Source: Propionibacteriales bacterium
GTDB taxonomy: Bacteria > Actinomycetota > Actinomycetes > Propionibacteriales > Nocardioidaceae
Length of the DNA: 63,565 bases
Direction of reading: 5' to 3'
Assembly: GCA_009377795.1 (NCBI GenBank)
Contig: WHTJ01000014.1
Location: forward strand, 1 to 63,565
Part shown: positions 26,862-34,782 of the stretch, one piece after another
Layout of the letters: each line of letters starts with the position of its first letter
Position numbering within the stretch: position 1 is the stretch's first letter
The notes under the pieces: model-generated
What the model saw: the letters and a program-made list of their open reading frames with translations, nothing else
What the model was told of the DNA's origin: nothing
The model's database searches: none
Program-made: the position numbers and the translations under genes

Positions 26862-28120
26862 CAGTTGGCGTCTCCGGGCTTCCACCCCATCACGATGTGG
26901 TCAGTGGTGGCCGCCTCTTCCGGCAGGACGTACTCGACCTGGCCGTCCTGCCACTGGCCGACCAGGAAATCTCCTTCGGTAGCTCCGGTTTCGTCCCAGC
27001 TCAGCGGCCCGAGGATGGTCTCGACCTCGTTCTCCCGCAGCCAGTCGGCCAGGGCCGCCTGGTCCTCGATGCTGCCGACCCCCTCGACCGCGGCCTGCAG
27101 CACCTGTCCCGAGGCGAATGCGTCGGCGGCGTCCTCCGGTGGCAGCCCGCCGAGCATCTCGTCGTACTTCGCGACGAACTCCTCGTTGCCCGGCGTCTCC
27201 GCCTCCGGCGCGTGGCTGATCGCGAACATGACGCCCTCGGTGTTCTCGGGTCCGATCCCCTCCGCGTACTGGTCGCCGAGCGACGGCGCCGTGCTCTGGT
27301 ACAGCCAGCCTGGCGCGAAGCCCGCCTTGCGCATCGCCCGGATGAGCCCGATGCCATCCTCGAAGATCGCGCCGTTGACGACGAGGTCGGGCTGCTCGGC
27401 CTTCAGCCGGTTGACGATGGTGTCGAAGTTCTTCGTGTCGATCGCGTACGTCTCCCGGTAGACGGTCTCGATCCCGGCGTCGACGAGGATCTCCTCGATG
27501 CCCTCCGAGGTCGGGATGGCGAACGGGTCGTCGAGAGTCGGGTATGCCGCGGTCTTCGGCCGCTGGTCCTCGGGGAGCGAGATCAGCCACTCCGCGAACA
27601 CCTGACCCTGCCGGTCGACGGGGGCCTGCTGGGTGAAGAACAGGTACTCGAAGCCACGATTGAACATCTCCGGCGATCCGCCGGCCGGCTCGACGTACAG
27701 CATCTGGTTGCGCTCGGCGACCGCGGACGCCGGGAGGTTGAGCAGCGACGAGAACGTGCCGAGCAGCAGGTCGACGTTGTCCTGGCTGATCAGCGCGTTG
27801 TAGTCGGCGACGATGGTGTTCTGGTTGGACGCGTCGTCCTTGATGATCAGCTCGACCTGCCGGCCGAGCAGGCCGCCCTCGGCGTTGACCATCTCCTGCC
27901 AGACCTCGTAGCCCTCCTTGGCGGCCTGACCGGGCTGAGAGAATTCGCCGGTGAGTGGCAACGAAGCGCCGATCGTGATCGGGCCGGCGTCCTGCTCGCC
28001 GGCCTCGTCACCTCCTCCTCCGATGCCGCAGGCAGACGCGGCAAGGGAGAGCGCCGCGACGGCTGCGATGAGCGTGACGCTGGCTCGAACTCGACCTCCG
28101 GGATGGGGCAGGGGTGCCAT
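26861..28120 (-). CDS. ABC transporter substrate-binding lipoprotein, second system, first gene of operon
   Basis: The 419-residue precursor has an N-terminal hydrophobic segment and lipobox LAASAC (Cys at about residue 31), then a Gly/Asp/Glu spacer and the family start ITIGASLPLTGEFS with AEGGLLGRQVEL. It is the ligand receptor of the second Liv-type importer and the promoter-proximal gene of the eight-gene operon ending at 19157. A 12-bp LacI-type palindrome lies 18 bp upstream of its start, so repression near the promoter is likely. Confidence 0.92.
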   Translation of the reverse strand: MAPLPHPGGRVRASVTLIAAVAALSLAASACGIGGGGDEAGEQDAGPITIGASLPLTGEFSQPGQAAKEGYEVWQEMVNAEGGLLGRQVELIIKDDASNQNTIVADYNALISQDNVDLLLGTFSSLLNLPASAVAERNQMLYVEPAGGSPEMFNRGFEYLFFTQQAPVDRQGQVFAEWLISLPEDQRPKTAAYPTLDDPFAIPTSEGIEEILVDAGIETVYRETYAIDTKNFDTIVNRLKAEQPDLVVNGAIFEDGIGLIRAMRKAGFAPGWLYQSTAPSLGDQYAEGIGPENTEGVMFAISHAPEAETPGNEEFVAKYDEMLGGLPPEDAADAFASGQVLQAAVEGVGSIEDQAALADWLRENEVETILGPLSWDETGATEGDFLVGQWQDGQVEYVLPEEAATTDHIVMGWKPGDAN

Positions 28121-28138
28121 GGGGACCCTCCAGGAATC

Positions 28139-28150
28139 GCAATCGATTGC
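28139..28150. promoter_or_regulatory. LacI-type operator O1
   Basis: The perfect 12-bp palindrome GCAATCGATTGC lies 18 bp upstream of the lipoprotein start (28120). It matches three further sites (28249-28260, 30517-30528, 30599-30610) around the LacI-family gene at 29489-30508, and the central CG is typical of LacI/GalR operators. It is the probable binding site of that regulator. Confidence 0.75.
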
Positions 28151-28248
28151 AGCCCGTTGGGCCTCATCATGTGACCCCTATCACCTGCTGTCAAGAGCAC
28201 ACTTCCGCCAAGTGACGATGATGGCTTCGATGCGTGCGGCCAACTTCT

Positions 28249-28260
28249 ACAATCGATTGC
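28249..28260. promoter_or_regulatory. LacI-type operator O2
   Basis: ACAATCGATTGC differs from O1 by one base. It is 110 bp from O1 and 55 bp upstream of the MFS transporter start, so both arms of the divergent promoter region carry a site. DNA looping between O1 and O2 is conceivable. Confidence 0.72.
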
Positions 28261-28315
28261 TCGCCGCTCCGGCACTCCTGGCCGGACGCGACGCGGGCCG
28301 GGGGCGAGGAGAGGC

Positions 28316-29479
28316 GTGAACGAGCGAGAGCTGGGCCGCGACGGCGTCCGGCTGCAGACCACGGCGTTCGTCATCACGTTCGACCGGTTCGCGATGCCGC
28401 CGCTGCTGTTCGCGATCTCGCGCGACCTCGCCGTTCCGCTGGCCGCCGTGGCCGGAGCCGCGGGCGCGTACTTCCTGGCGTACGGGCTGATGCAACCGGT
28501 ATGGGGCCTGGTCTCGGAGCGGGTGGGGTTCGCCCGGGCGATCCGCTGGGCGGTGCTCGGTGGCGCGGTCATGACCCTCGCCTCCGCGCTGGCCACGGAC
28601 GTCGCGACCCTCACCCTGGCCCGCGTAGGGGCCGGTCTGTGCTTCTCCGCGGCGTTCCCCTCCACGCTCACCTACATCGGCGAGACCGTGCCGGTGATCC
28701 GGCGGCAACGGGAGGTGTCGCGCCTGATGGCCGGCGTGGCACTGGGTACGGCGTCCTCGACCATGATCGCCGGCGCGGTGGCCGACACCGTGGGTTGGCG
28801 CTGGGTGTTCGCCGGCAGCGGAGCGCTCGCCGCGCTGACCGCGTGGTTCGTGTGGTCACTGTCCGACGTACCGCGACGGCCCGAACGGCGGGCCGCCTGG
28901 GTGCCGGTGGTCCGCATGTTCCGCAATCCGCGGGCGCTGATGCTGCTCGGTCTGGTGGCCGCCGAGGGTGCCGGTCTGCTCGGCGCGTTCACGTTCATCC
29001 CAGCCGCGGTGGAGTCCACCGGGTGGGGTCCGGCGGCGGCTGCGGCGCCGGCCGCGCTCTTCGGGCTCGCGATACTGGCCTCGGTCGGCGTTGTGGGCCG
29101 GCTCTCGACCCACGTGCCCGCGTCGCGGTTCATCGCGGTCGGCTCCGTCCTCGGCGTTCTGGGCTGCCTGCTGGTCAGCGAGCGCCAGTCACCAGCGGTC
29201 GCGGCCGGAACCTGCCTGCTGCTCGGCCTGTGCTGGGCCTCGATGCACACCTCGCTGCAGACCTGGGCCACCGAGGTGGCGCCCGAGGAGCGAGCGACGG
29301 TCGTCGCGTTCTTCGCCGGCTCGCTGTTCGCCGGATCCGCGCTCACCGCGACGGTCGGCGGGCGCCTCGCCGACGACGGCCGGTTCGCGCTGATCTTCGC
29401 CGGGTGTGCGGTGCTGACCGGCCTGGTCGGAGTACTCGGGAGCCTCACACGTGTCCGCTGGGAACGGGACAGGCGCTAA
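28316..29479 (+). CDS. MFS transporter
   Basis: The 387-residue major facilitator has about 12 hydrophobic helices and family loops (WGLVSERVG between helices 2 and 3, GARVGAG-like segments, and a second-half repeat with GRLADDG). The GTG start follows GAGGAGAGG. It is the first gene of the divergent arm of the LacI-controlled unit and lies 9 bp before the regulator gene. Its partner role could be efflux of a pathway product or alternative uptake of the same substrate. Confidence 0.88.
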   Translation: MNERELGRDGVRLQTTAFVITFDRFAMPPLLFAISRDLAVPLAAVAGAAGAYFLAYGLMQPVWGLVSERVGFARAIRWAVLGGAVMTLASALATDVATLTLARVGAGLCFSAAFPSTLTYIGETVPVIRRQREVSRLMAGVALGTASSTMIAGAVADTVGWRWVFAGSGALAALTAWFVWSLSDVPRRPERRAAWVPVVRMFRNPRALMLLGLVAAEGAGLLGAFTFIPAAVESTGWGPAAAAAPAALFGLAILASVGVVGRLSTHVPASRFIAVGSVLGVLGCLLVSERQSPAVAAGTCLLLGLCWASMHTSLQTWATEVAPEERATVVAFFAGSLFAGSALTATVGGRLADDGRFALIFAGCAVLTGLVGVLGSLTRVRWERDRR

Positions 29480-29488
29480 CCTTCCGGC

Positions 29489-30508
29489 GTGGGACGGGTC
29501 ACGCTCAAAGAGGTCGCGGAACACGCCGGAGTCCATCCGGCGACCGCATCACGCGCGCTCAACGCCGCCACCCGCGGTCTGGTTAATCCGCAGACCGCCG
29601 AGCGCGTCGACCAGGCCGCACAGCATCTGGGGTACATCCCGAACTCGATCGCTCGCAGCCTCAAGACCGCACGTTCGGCGAGCATCGGCCTGCTGCTCCC
29701 GGACCTCACGAACCCGCTGTTCCCTCCGATCGTGCGCGGCATCGAGGACGTACTGCGGACCGTCGGGTACAACGCCTGGATCGTCAACACCGACAACGAG
29801 CCCGAGCGGGAGGCGGACGCGATCGCGTCGTTCCGCGGTCGGAACGTCGAGGGCTTCGTCGCCGCGACCGCCCGGCTCCGCGACCCGTTGCTCGAGGAGC
29901 TGGCCGAGAGCGGTACACCGCTGGTACTGGTCAACCGCCGCGTGGACTCGCCCAACGTCCCGTCCGTGACGGTCGACGACAAGGCGGGCGTCATGATGGC
30001 CGTCCGCCACCTGTTCGAGCTCGGCCACCGCGAGTTGGTACATCTGGCCGGACCACAGGATCTGTCCACCGGCGTGGCTCGCCTGCAGGCGTTCCGTCAG
30101 GCGCTCGAGGATCTCGGGCTCCCGGCCGAGCCGGAACGGATCGTCGAAGCCGCGAGCTGGTCGGCGACCGGGGGCGCGGACGCCATGGAGACGGTGGTGG
30201 AGAGCGGCCCGTCGTACACGGCGGTGGTCGCCGGCAACGATCTGATCGCGCTCGGCTGCTACGACATCCTGGCGCGCCATGGGCTGCGCTGCCCGGACGA
30301 CGTCAGCGTGGTCGGGTTCAACGACATGTCCTTCATCGACCGGGTGGCGCCGCCGCTCACGTCGGTGCGGGTGCCCCATTACGAGATCGGTACGGAGGCC
30401 GCCCGCCTGCTGCTCGAGGCGCTGGAGCATCCGGATCGGCATCCGCGCTCGCTGGTGCTGCCGCCGACCCTGAGCGTACGCCGGTCGACCGCGCCGCCGC
30501 CGGGCTGA
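29489..30508 (+). CDS. LacI-family transcriptional regulator
   Basis: The 339-residue repressor type has an N-terminal HTH (VTLKEVAEHAGVHPATASRAL), the hinge helix region (IARSLKTAR) and a periplasmic-binding-protein-like effector domain (SIGLLLPDLTNPLFPPI, GNDLIALGCYDI, VVGFNDM). It starts at a GTG. It is embedded in its own regulon: matching palindromes lie upstream of the MFS/lacI pair, upstream of the importer operon, and between its own stop and the dehydrogenase gene. The effector is likely the imported compound or its first metabolite. Confidence 0.92.
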   Translation: MGRVTLKEVAEHAGVHPATASRALNAATRGLVNPQTAERVDQAAQHLGYIPNSIARSLKTARSASIGLLLPDLTNPLFPPIVRGIEDVLRTVGYNAWIVNTDNEPEREADAIASFRGRNVEGFVAATARLRDPLLEELAESGTPLVLVNRRVDSPNVPSVTVDDKAGVMMAVRHLFELGHRELVHLAGPQDLSTGVARLQAFRQALEDLGLPAEPERIVEAASWSATGGADAMETVVESGPSYTAVVAGNDLIALGCYDILARHGLRCPDDVSVVGFNDMSFIDRVAPPLTSVRVPHYEIGTEAARLLLEALEHPDRHPRSLVLPPTLSVRRSTAPPPG

Positions 30509-30516
30509 GGGCCGCC

Positions 30517-30528
30517 GCAATCGGTTGC
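30517..30528. promoter_or_regulatory. LacI-type operator O3
   Basis: GCAATCGGTTGC is one change from a perfect palindrome and 8 bp after the lacI stop codon. It is 82 bp from O4, and together they frame the promoter of the dehydrogenase at 30630. Confidence 0.7.
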
Positions 30529-30598
30529 GCAGAACAATCGCCGCATCTGGTGGGCCACGGTCCGCACTTGACATGACGGCGATACCCGAGTGACGATT

Positions 30599-30610
30599 GC
30601 AACCGTTTGC
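30599..30610. promoter_or_regulatory. LacI-type operator O4
   Basis: GCAACCGTTTGC, extended by TT to the left and AG to the right, lies 19 bp upstream of the ATG at 30630. It overlaps the place where transcription of the dehydrogenase gene should begin. Confidence 0.7.
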
Positions 30611-30629
30611 AGTCGGCCCAGGAGCGTCT

Positions 30630-31577
30630 ATGAGTTCGTCCCACCACGACCCACGGATCGGATGGATCGGCGCCGGACGAATGGGCGCGGCCATGGCGGA
30701 GCGCCTCGTCTCGGCCGGCCACGACGTCTCGGTCTTCAACCGCACCCGGTCCAAGGCGGAGGCCGTCGCCGGCGGTGCCGCAACCGTCGTCGACCGGCCG
30801 GTCGACCTCGCCGACCGGGACGTGGTCTTCACCATGGTCTCGGCGTCGGCCGACTTCGAGCAGGTGGTGCTGGGAACCGACGGCCTGCTCTCCGGTGAGG
30901 GGCCGGTGCCGAAGATCCTGGTCGACTCCTCTACGGTGTCGGCCGAGTCGTCGCAGGTCGTACGCGATGCGGCCGCCGAGCGGGGTACGACGCTGCTCGC
31001 GGCGCCGGTCAGCGGGAACCCTTCCGTGGTCGCCGCCGGCAGGCTGACGCTCGCGGTGTCGGGACCCCGCGCCGCGTACGAGCAGGTGCATTCGCTGCTC
31101 CAGATCCTCGGCAGGTCGGCAACGTACGTCGGCGAAGGCGAGACCGCCCGCCTGGTGAAGATCTGCCACAACGTCCTCCTCGGCGTCGTCACCCAGTCGG
31201 TGGCCGAGATCACCCTGCTCGCCCAGCGCGGAGGGACCAGCCGCGAGGCCTTTCTGGCATTCCTCAACGACTCGGTGATGGGGTCGACGTTCACCCGCTA
31301 CAAGACCCCCGCCCTGGTCAACCTCGACTTCACACCGACCTTCACCAACCCGCTCCTGCTCAAGGACATCGAGCTCGGACTCGACGCCGGTCGGCGGCTC
31401 GGCGTCCCGCTCCCGGTGGCCGCGCTCGCCGCCCAGCTGGTCGCCTCCGCGATCGGCGCCGGGTACGACAAGGAGGACTTCGCGACGCTCCTCCTCGAAC
31501 AGGCCCGGCGCTCCGGCGTCGAGCTGACCCCGGAGGATGCCGACGTCTCCGATGGCCTGGCCGGGGAGGACGGCTGA
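30630..31577 (+). CDS. beta-Hydroxyacid dehydrogenase (3-hydroxyisobutyrate dehydrogenase family), LacI regulon member
   Basis: The 315-residue NAD(P)-dependent dehydrogenase has nucleotide motif IGWIGAGRMGAAMA, the family motif AAPVSGNPSV and the catalytic Lys in ARLVKICHN. The start is the ATG at 30630 after AGGAG, not the upstream TTG at 30597, which would put operator O4 inside the gene. It probably catalyses a late redox step of the pathway fed by the second importer. It is homologous to, but well diverged from, the enzyme at 18022-18906. Confidence 0.9.
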   Translation: MSSSHHDPRIGWIGAGRMGAAMAERLVSAGHDVSVFNRTRSKAEAVAGGAATVVDRPVDLADRDVVFTMVSASADFEQVVLGTDGLLSGEGPVPKILVDSSTVSAESSQVVRDAAAERGTTLLAAPVSGNPSVVAAGRLTLAVSGPRAAYEQVHSLLQILGRSATYVGEGETARLVKICHNVLLGVVTQSVAEITLLAQRGGTSREAFLAFLNDSVMGSTFTRYKTPALVNLDFTPTFTNPLLLKDIELGLDAGRRLGVPLPVAALAAQLVASAIGAGYDKEDFATLLLEQARRSGVELTPEDADVSDGLAGEDG

Positions 31578-31968
31578 TTTCAACCAGCCCGGGTGACGCG
31601 ACCGCGTACTGCCATTGACCGTCACCGGAGAGCCACTTAGCGTAACGATCATCTGAGGGCCGTGGGGTCCGGCCATCAGAGGGTCGTGGGGGTCCGGCCG
31701 ATGATCGTGGGGGTGCCGGCCGATGATCGTGGGGGTGCCGGCCGTCCCGCCGCCGCCCCTCGAGGGGCAGGGAGGCCGGCATATGCGACCCGGGGAGCCG
31801 TCGACCCCTTCTGGTCTGCACCTCTTGATCCCGGCGACTCCAGTCCACGCGAGGGCGCCGGCTGAGGAGCGTGCGGTCAACCGGCAACGCGCATTTGAGG
31901 AGACCCGCCGTCCCCACGACTGCAGCGGCTTCCGGATCACCGAACAAGGGAGGAAAGGTGATTTTGCC
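31578..31968. other. 391-bp intergenic region with GC-rich tandem repeats
   Basis: I find no gene between the dehydrogenase and the M14 peptidase. The left part holds the tandem repeats annotated at 31651-31744. The rest is open on the plus strand in frame with the peptidase, but without a signal peptide or domain, and the peptidase clearly starts at 31969. The promoter of the peptidase gene must lie here. Confidence 0.6.
31651..31744. repeat. Degenerate tandem repeat, about four units of 22-26 bp
   Basis: The unit is close to ATGATCGTGGGGGTGCCGGCCG. The last two units are identical 22-mers; the first two are diverged (ATCTGAGGGCCGTGGGG..., ATCAGAGGGTCGTGGGGG...). It lies between two divergently regulated genes and has no CRISPR-like spacers. 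Confidence 0.8.
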
Positions 31969-33948
31969 ATGAGCACGATGATTACCCGAAGGGTTCGATT
32001 CCGTGGAGACGCGACGCGACTCTGGATCGCTGTCGCCCTGGTCTTCGCGTTGGCTTTCGCGTTGCTCGCAGCTTCCGTACGCCCGGCGGTCGCCGAGCAG
32101 GCAGCGCCGACCGGAGTCTCCGTGGAGCAGGGACAGGGTTTTGCCACGGTGTCGTGGGACGTGGTCGAGGGTGCGACCGAGTACCAGATCGAACGCACTC
32201 CGCTGGACGGTGACGAACCTGCCGGGCCCGGCGAGGTCGTGGGCGTATGGTTCCCGAACCGCCACCTCGGTCCGCCGCCGGAAGGAAACCCGACCGGGGA
32301 TCTGACCTTCGCGGACTCCGGATTCGTCCTCGGCGATCGTTACCAGTGGCGGGTGCGCGCGGTGATGGACGACACGGAGGGCGAGTGGTCGGAGCCGGTC
32401 GCCGGTGGGACGCAGGAACCGGTCGGCCCCGAGGAGTTCCGCACGGGATTCGAGCTGAGCGATGGTCAAGAGTGGACGACCCACGAGGACGAGGTCGAGG
32501 TGGTGGAGGCCATCGCCGCCGCCAGCGACCGGGTGCGTCTCGACACGATCGGCGAGACCTATGAGGGTCGGCCGATGCAGCTGGCAACCGTGGGTTTCCC
32601 GGAGGCTCCCGACGCCGACCAGATCGCCGATTCCCCCTCGGTGTTCATCATGTGCACCATCCACGGGGCCGAGCGGTCGGGACGTGAGGCGTGCATGATC
32701 CTGTTGCGCGAGCTCGCGTTCTCCGACGACGAGCGGGTGACCGACATCCTCAGCCAGGCGACCGTGCTGATCAACCCCACCGCCAACCCCGACGGGCAGT
32801 CCATCGCCCGCCGGACCAACACCGCCGGGCAGGACCTCAACCGGGACAGCCTGCTGCTCCGCCATCCCGAGACGTTCCCGTTGGCGGAGGCGATCCGGGA
32901 CTACGAACCCGAGCTGATCGTCGACGCGCACGAGAAGGGCGGCGGACCCGACACCGACCCCTCGTGGCCGCGCAGCCAGATCATCAACGAGGAGCTGGTC
33001 TCGCTCGCCCAGAACGACCTGGTCATCGGCCGGCTCTTCGGCGACGGCAACCAGGCCGGCTGGTCGATGCGGCCGTACACCGGGTGGGCCAACAACAACT
33101 GGGAGGCATGGCACCACAACATGGCCGGGATGAAGAACGCGCTGGGAACCCTGCTGGAGACCGCGCGGGCGACACCGGCGTCCCGACCCGCCGAGGGGAA
33201 TGTGGGCGGATTCGACCAGCCAGGTAGCCAGCCGCGTCGCGTCTACACGCATCTGTGGTCGCTGCACACGCTCCTGGACTACCACCACGAGAACCTCTCG
33301 ACCATCGAGGACGTCCTCGCCGTCTCCGAGGCGGCCAACACCGCCAACCAGGGGCCGGTCTACGTCGACGGCGCCTACGCGCCGCCGTACGATCCGCCGT
33401 TCTCGAGGGTCGAGCCGTTCACCGTGGAGCTGGATCCGTTCTGCGGCTACCGCCTGTCCGGCGAGCAGTACCAGGTGCGGGACAGCGGCACGCTCATCGG
33501 TCCACTCGCAGGTCAGGAGTGGACGTCGGCCACCGTCGAGGATCGCCTCGCCGCACACGGTGTCGAGGTCGAGGATGTCGGCGCGGGGATCGTGCAGGTG
33601 CCGCTGGCCCAGCCGCTGCGGCCGCTGCTCCCGTACGTGCTCGACCCGGAGCTGGACACCGCGGTACGCCCGATCGGCACTCCGAACCTCGGCATGGTCG
33701 ACGCCGTCCGGCTCGACGACCGCCGGGCCACCGTGGTCGTCGGCGACGTCGACAGTGGTGTGCCGAACCGCGTCGATGACGTCAACTGCTCGATCAACGA
33801 CCTCATCGCCGACGAGCAGGCCTGGCCGGCTCACGGTCGCTTCCTCATGCATGTCGACGGCGTCGTGCGCGAACTGGTGGCCGACGGGTTGATCGACCGT
33901 CGGGAAGCCGCGGCGATCCGGAGGGCCGCCGCCGAGTCCGACGTCTGA
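31969..33948 (+). CDS. Secreted M14-family zinc carboxypeptidase with fibronectin-III-like N-domain
   Basis: The 659-residue protein has a Sec signal (hydrophobic stretch from about 19 to 35, likely cleavage after RPAVAEQ), a fibronectin type III-like domain (about 46-150: VSVEQGQGFATVSWD, YQWRVRAV) and an M14 peptidase domain. Zinc ligands are visible as HGAE (H232, E235) and H321 (VDAHE), with the general-base Glu in LLETAR (E397). It should trim peptides or amide-linked glycans outside the cell. The start is the ATG at 31969 with AGGGAGGAAAGG upstream. A C-terminal segment of about 200 residues has no domain I recognise. Confidence 0.88.
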   Translation: MSTMITRRVRFRGDATRLWIAVALVFALAFALLAASVRPAVAEQAAPTGVSVEQGQGFATVSWDVVEGATEYQIERTPLDGDEPAGPGEVVGVWFPNRHLGPPPEGNPTGDLTFADSGFVLGDRYQWRVRAVMDDTEGEWSEPVAGGTQEPVGPEEFRTGFELSDGQEWTTHEDEVEVVEAIAAASDRVRLDTIGETYEGRPMQLATVGFPEAPDADQIADSPSVFIMCTIHGAERSGREACMILLRELAFSDDERVTDILSQATVLINPTANPDGQSIARRTNTAGQDLNRDSLLLRHPETFPLAEAIRDYEPELIVDAHEKGGGPDTDPSWPRSQIINEELVSLAQNDLVIGRLFGDGNQAGWSMRPYTGWANNNWEAWHHNMAGMKNALGTLLETARATPASRPAEGNVGGFDQPGSQPRRVYTHLWSLHTLLDYHHENLSTIEDVLAVSEAANTANQGPVYVDGAYAPPYDPPFSRVEPFTVELDPFCGYRLSGEQYQVRDSGTLIGPLAGQEWTSATVEDRLAAHGVEVEDVGAGIVQVPLAQPLRPLLPYVLDPELDTAVRPIGTPNLGMVDAVRLDDRRATVVVGDVDSGVPNRVDDVNCSINDLIADEQAWPAHGRFLMHVDGVVRELVADGLIDRREAAAIRRAAAESDV

Positions 33949-34016
33949 GGCCGATCCAACGGGAGGAGGGAGCCCGGGCACGCGTCCGTCCCGCGGCAGA
34001 TGGTTTTGCACCGGAC

Positions 34017-34688
34017 CTATGTGAACAGCTGGTGGCGGCTCGATAGGTCCAGCTTCCGCAGGATGTTGCTGACGTGCGTCTTCACCGTCGAGAGCTCGAT
34101 GTACAGCTCCTTGGCGATCTGGGAATTGGTGTAGTGCTGCAACATGAATCCGAGAACCTCGCGCTCCCGCGGTGTGAGCCCGGACTCTTCGACCGCACGC
34201 CGCAGCCGGGACGTGTGCTCGTGGGTCGTTGCATCGGCGACCCACACCCGCTTGCCGGTGCACGTCGACCTGACACTGGTCAGCAGCCGCCCGGACTCCG
34301 CTCCCTTATAGACAAAGCCGTCTGCTCCCGACAAAAAGCTCGACGCGACGTCCTCACTGGTGTTGAAGGACGTGTAGATGAGCACCACTGGCGCGTGCGG
34401 CAGGTTCTTGAGCTCGCGGCACACCTCGACACCGCAGAGCCGACCCTCCAACCGCAAGGCCAGGATTACCACATCGGGGACAATCCTGGTCGCGAGTAGC
34501 ACTGCGTCCGCCGCCGTCTCGGCTTCGCCGACAACCTCCATGTCCGGCTGCGCGTCGATGACCGTCTTCACTCCCAGGCGCACAACCGGGTGATCCTCTA
34601 CGAGCATGATCCGGAATGCCCCAGGCATTGCGCGGAACTCGTGACGCGTGGGGCGATGCACGACACAGTGGTGGCTGCGGTTCGCCAT
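34017..34688 (-). CDS. NarL/LuxR-type response regulator lacking the phospho-acceptor Asp
   Basis: The 223-residue protein has a receiver domain with the acidic pair in LVEDHP (E31, D32), the switch region (VLIYTSFN) and Lys in FVYKGAE, then a LuxR-type HTH (LTPREREVLGF ... YTNSQIAKELYIELSTVKTH). The usual phospho-acceptor Asp in the sequence pattern PDVVLMD is replaced by Ala (PDVVILALRL, A77). No histidine kinase gene is nearby. It may be phosphorylation-independent or ligand/redox-controlled. A second ATG at 34628 (MPGAFRIMLVED) would give a tighter receiver domain. It is downstream of, and codirectional with, the gamma-glutamyltranspeptidase gene. Confidence 0.85.
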   Translation of the reverse strand: MANRSHHCVVHRPTRHEFRAMPGAFRIMLVEDHPVVRLGVKTVIDAQPDMEVVGEAETAADAVLLATRIVPDVVILALRLEGRLCGVEVCRELKNLPHAPVVLIYTSFNTSEDVASSFLSGADGFVYKGAESGRLLTSVRSTCTGKRVWVADATTHEHTSRLRRAVEESGLTPREREVLGFMLQHYTNSQIAKELYIELSTVKTHVSNILRKLDLSSRHQLFT

Positions 34689-34782
34689 GGGATCCCTCTA
34701 CATCAGGCGCTCTCGATCGTAACGCCCGAAGCCACTCCGCGCCTCCAAGAGATCGAGGACCTCGCGTCAGTGCCCGCGGCGG

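Noticed and set aside
31651-31744. CRISPR array
   Set aside because: The units are directly adjacent without spacers and differ in length; this is a simple tandem repeat.
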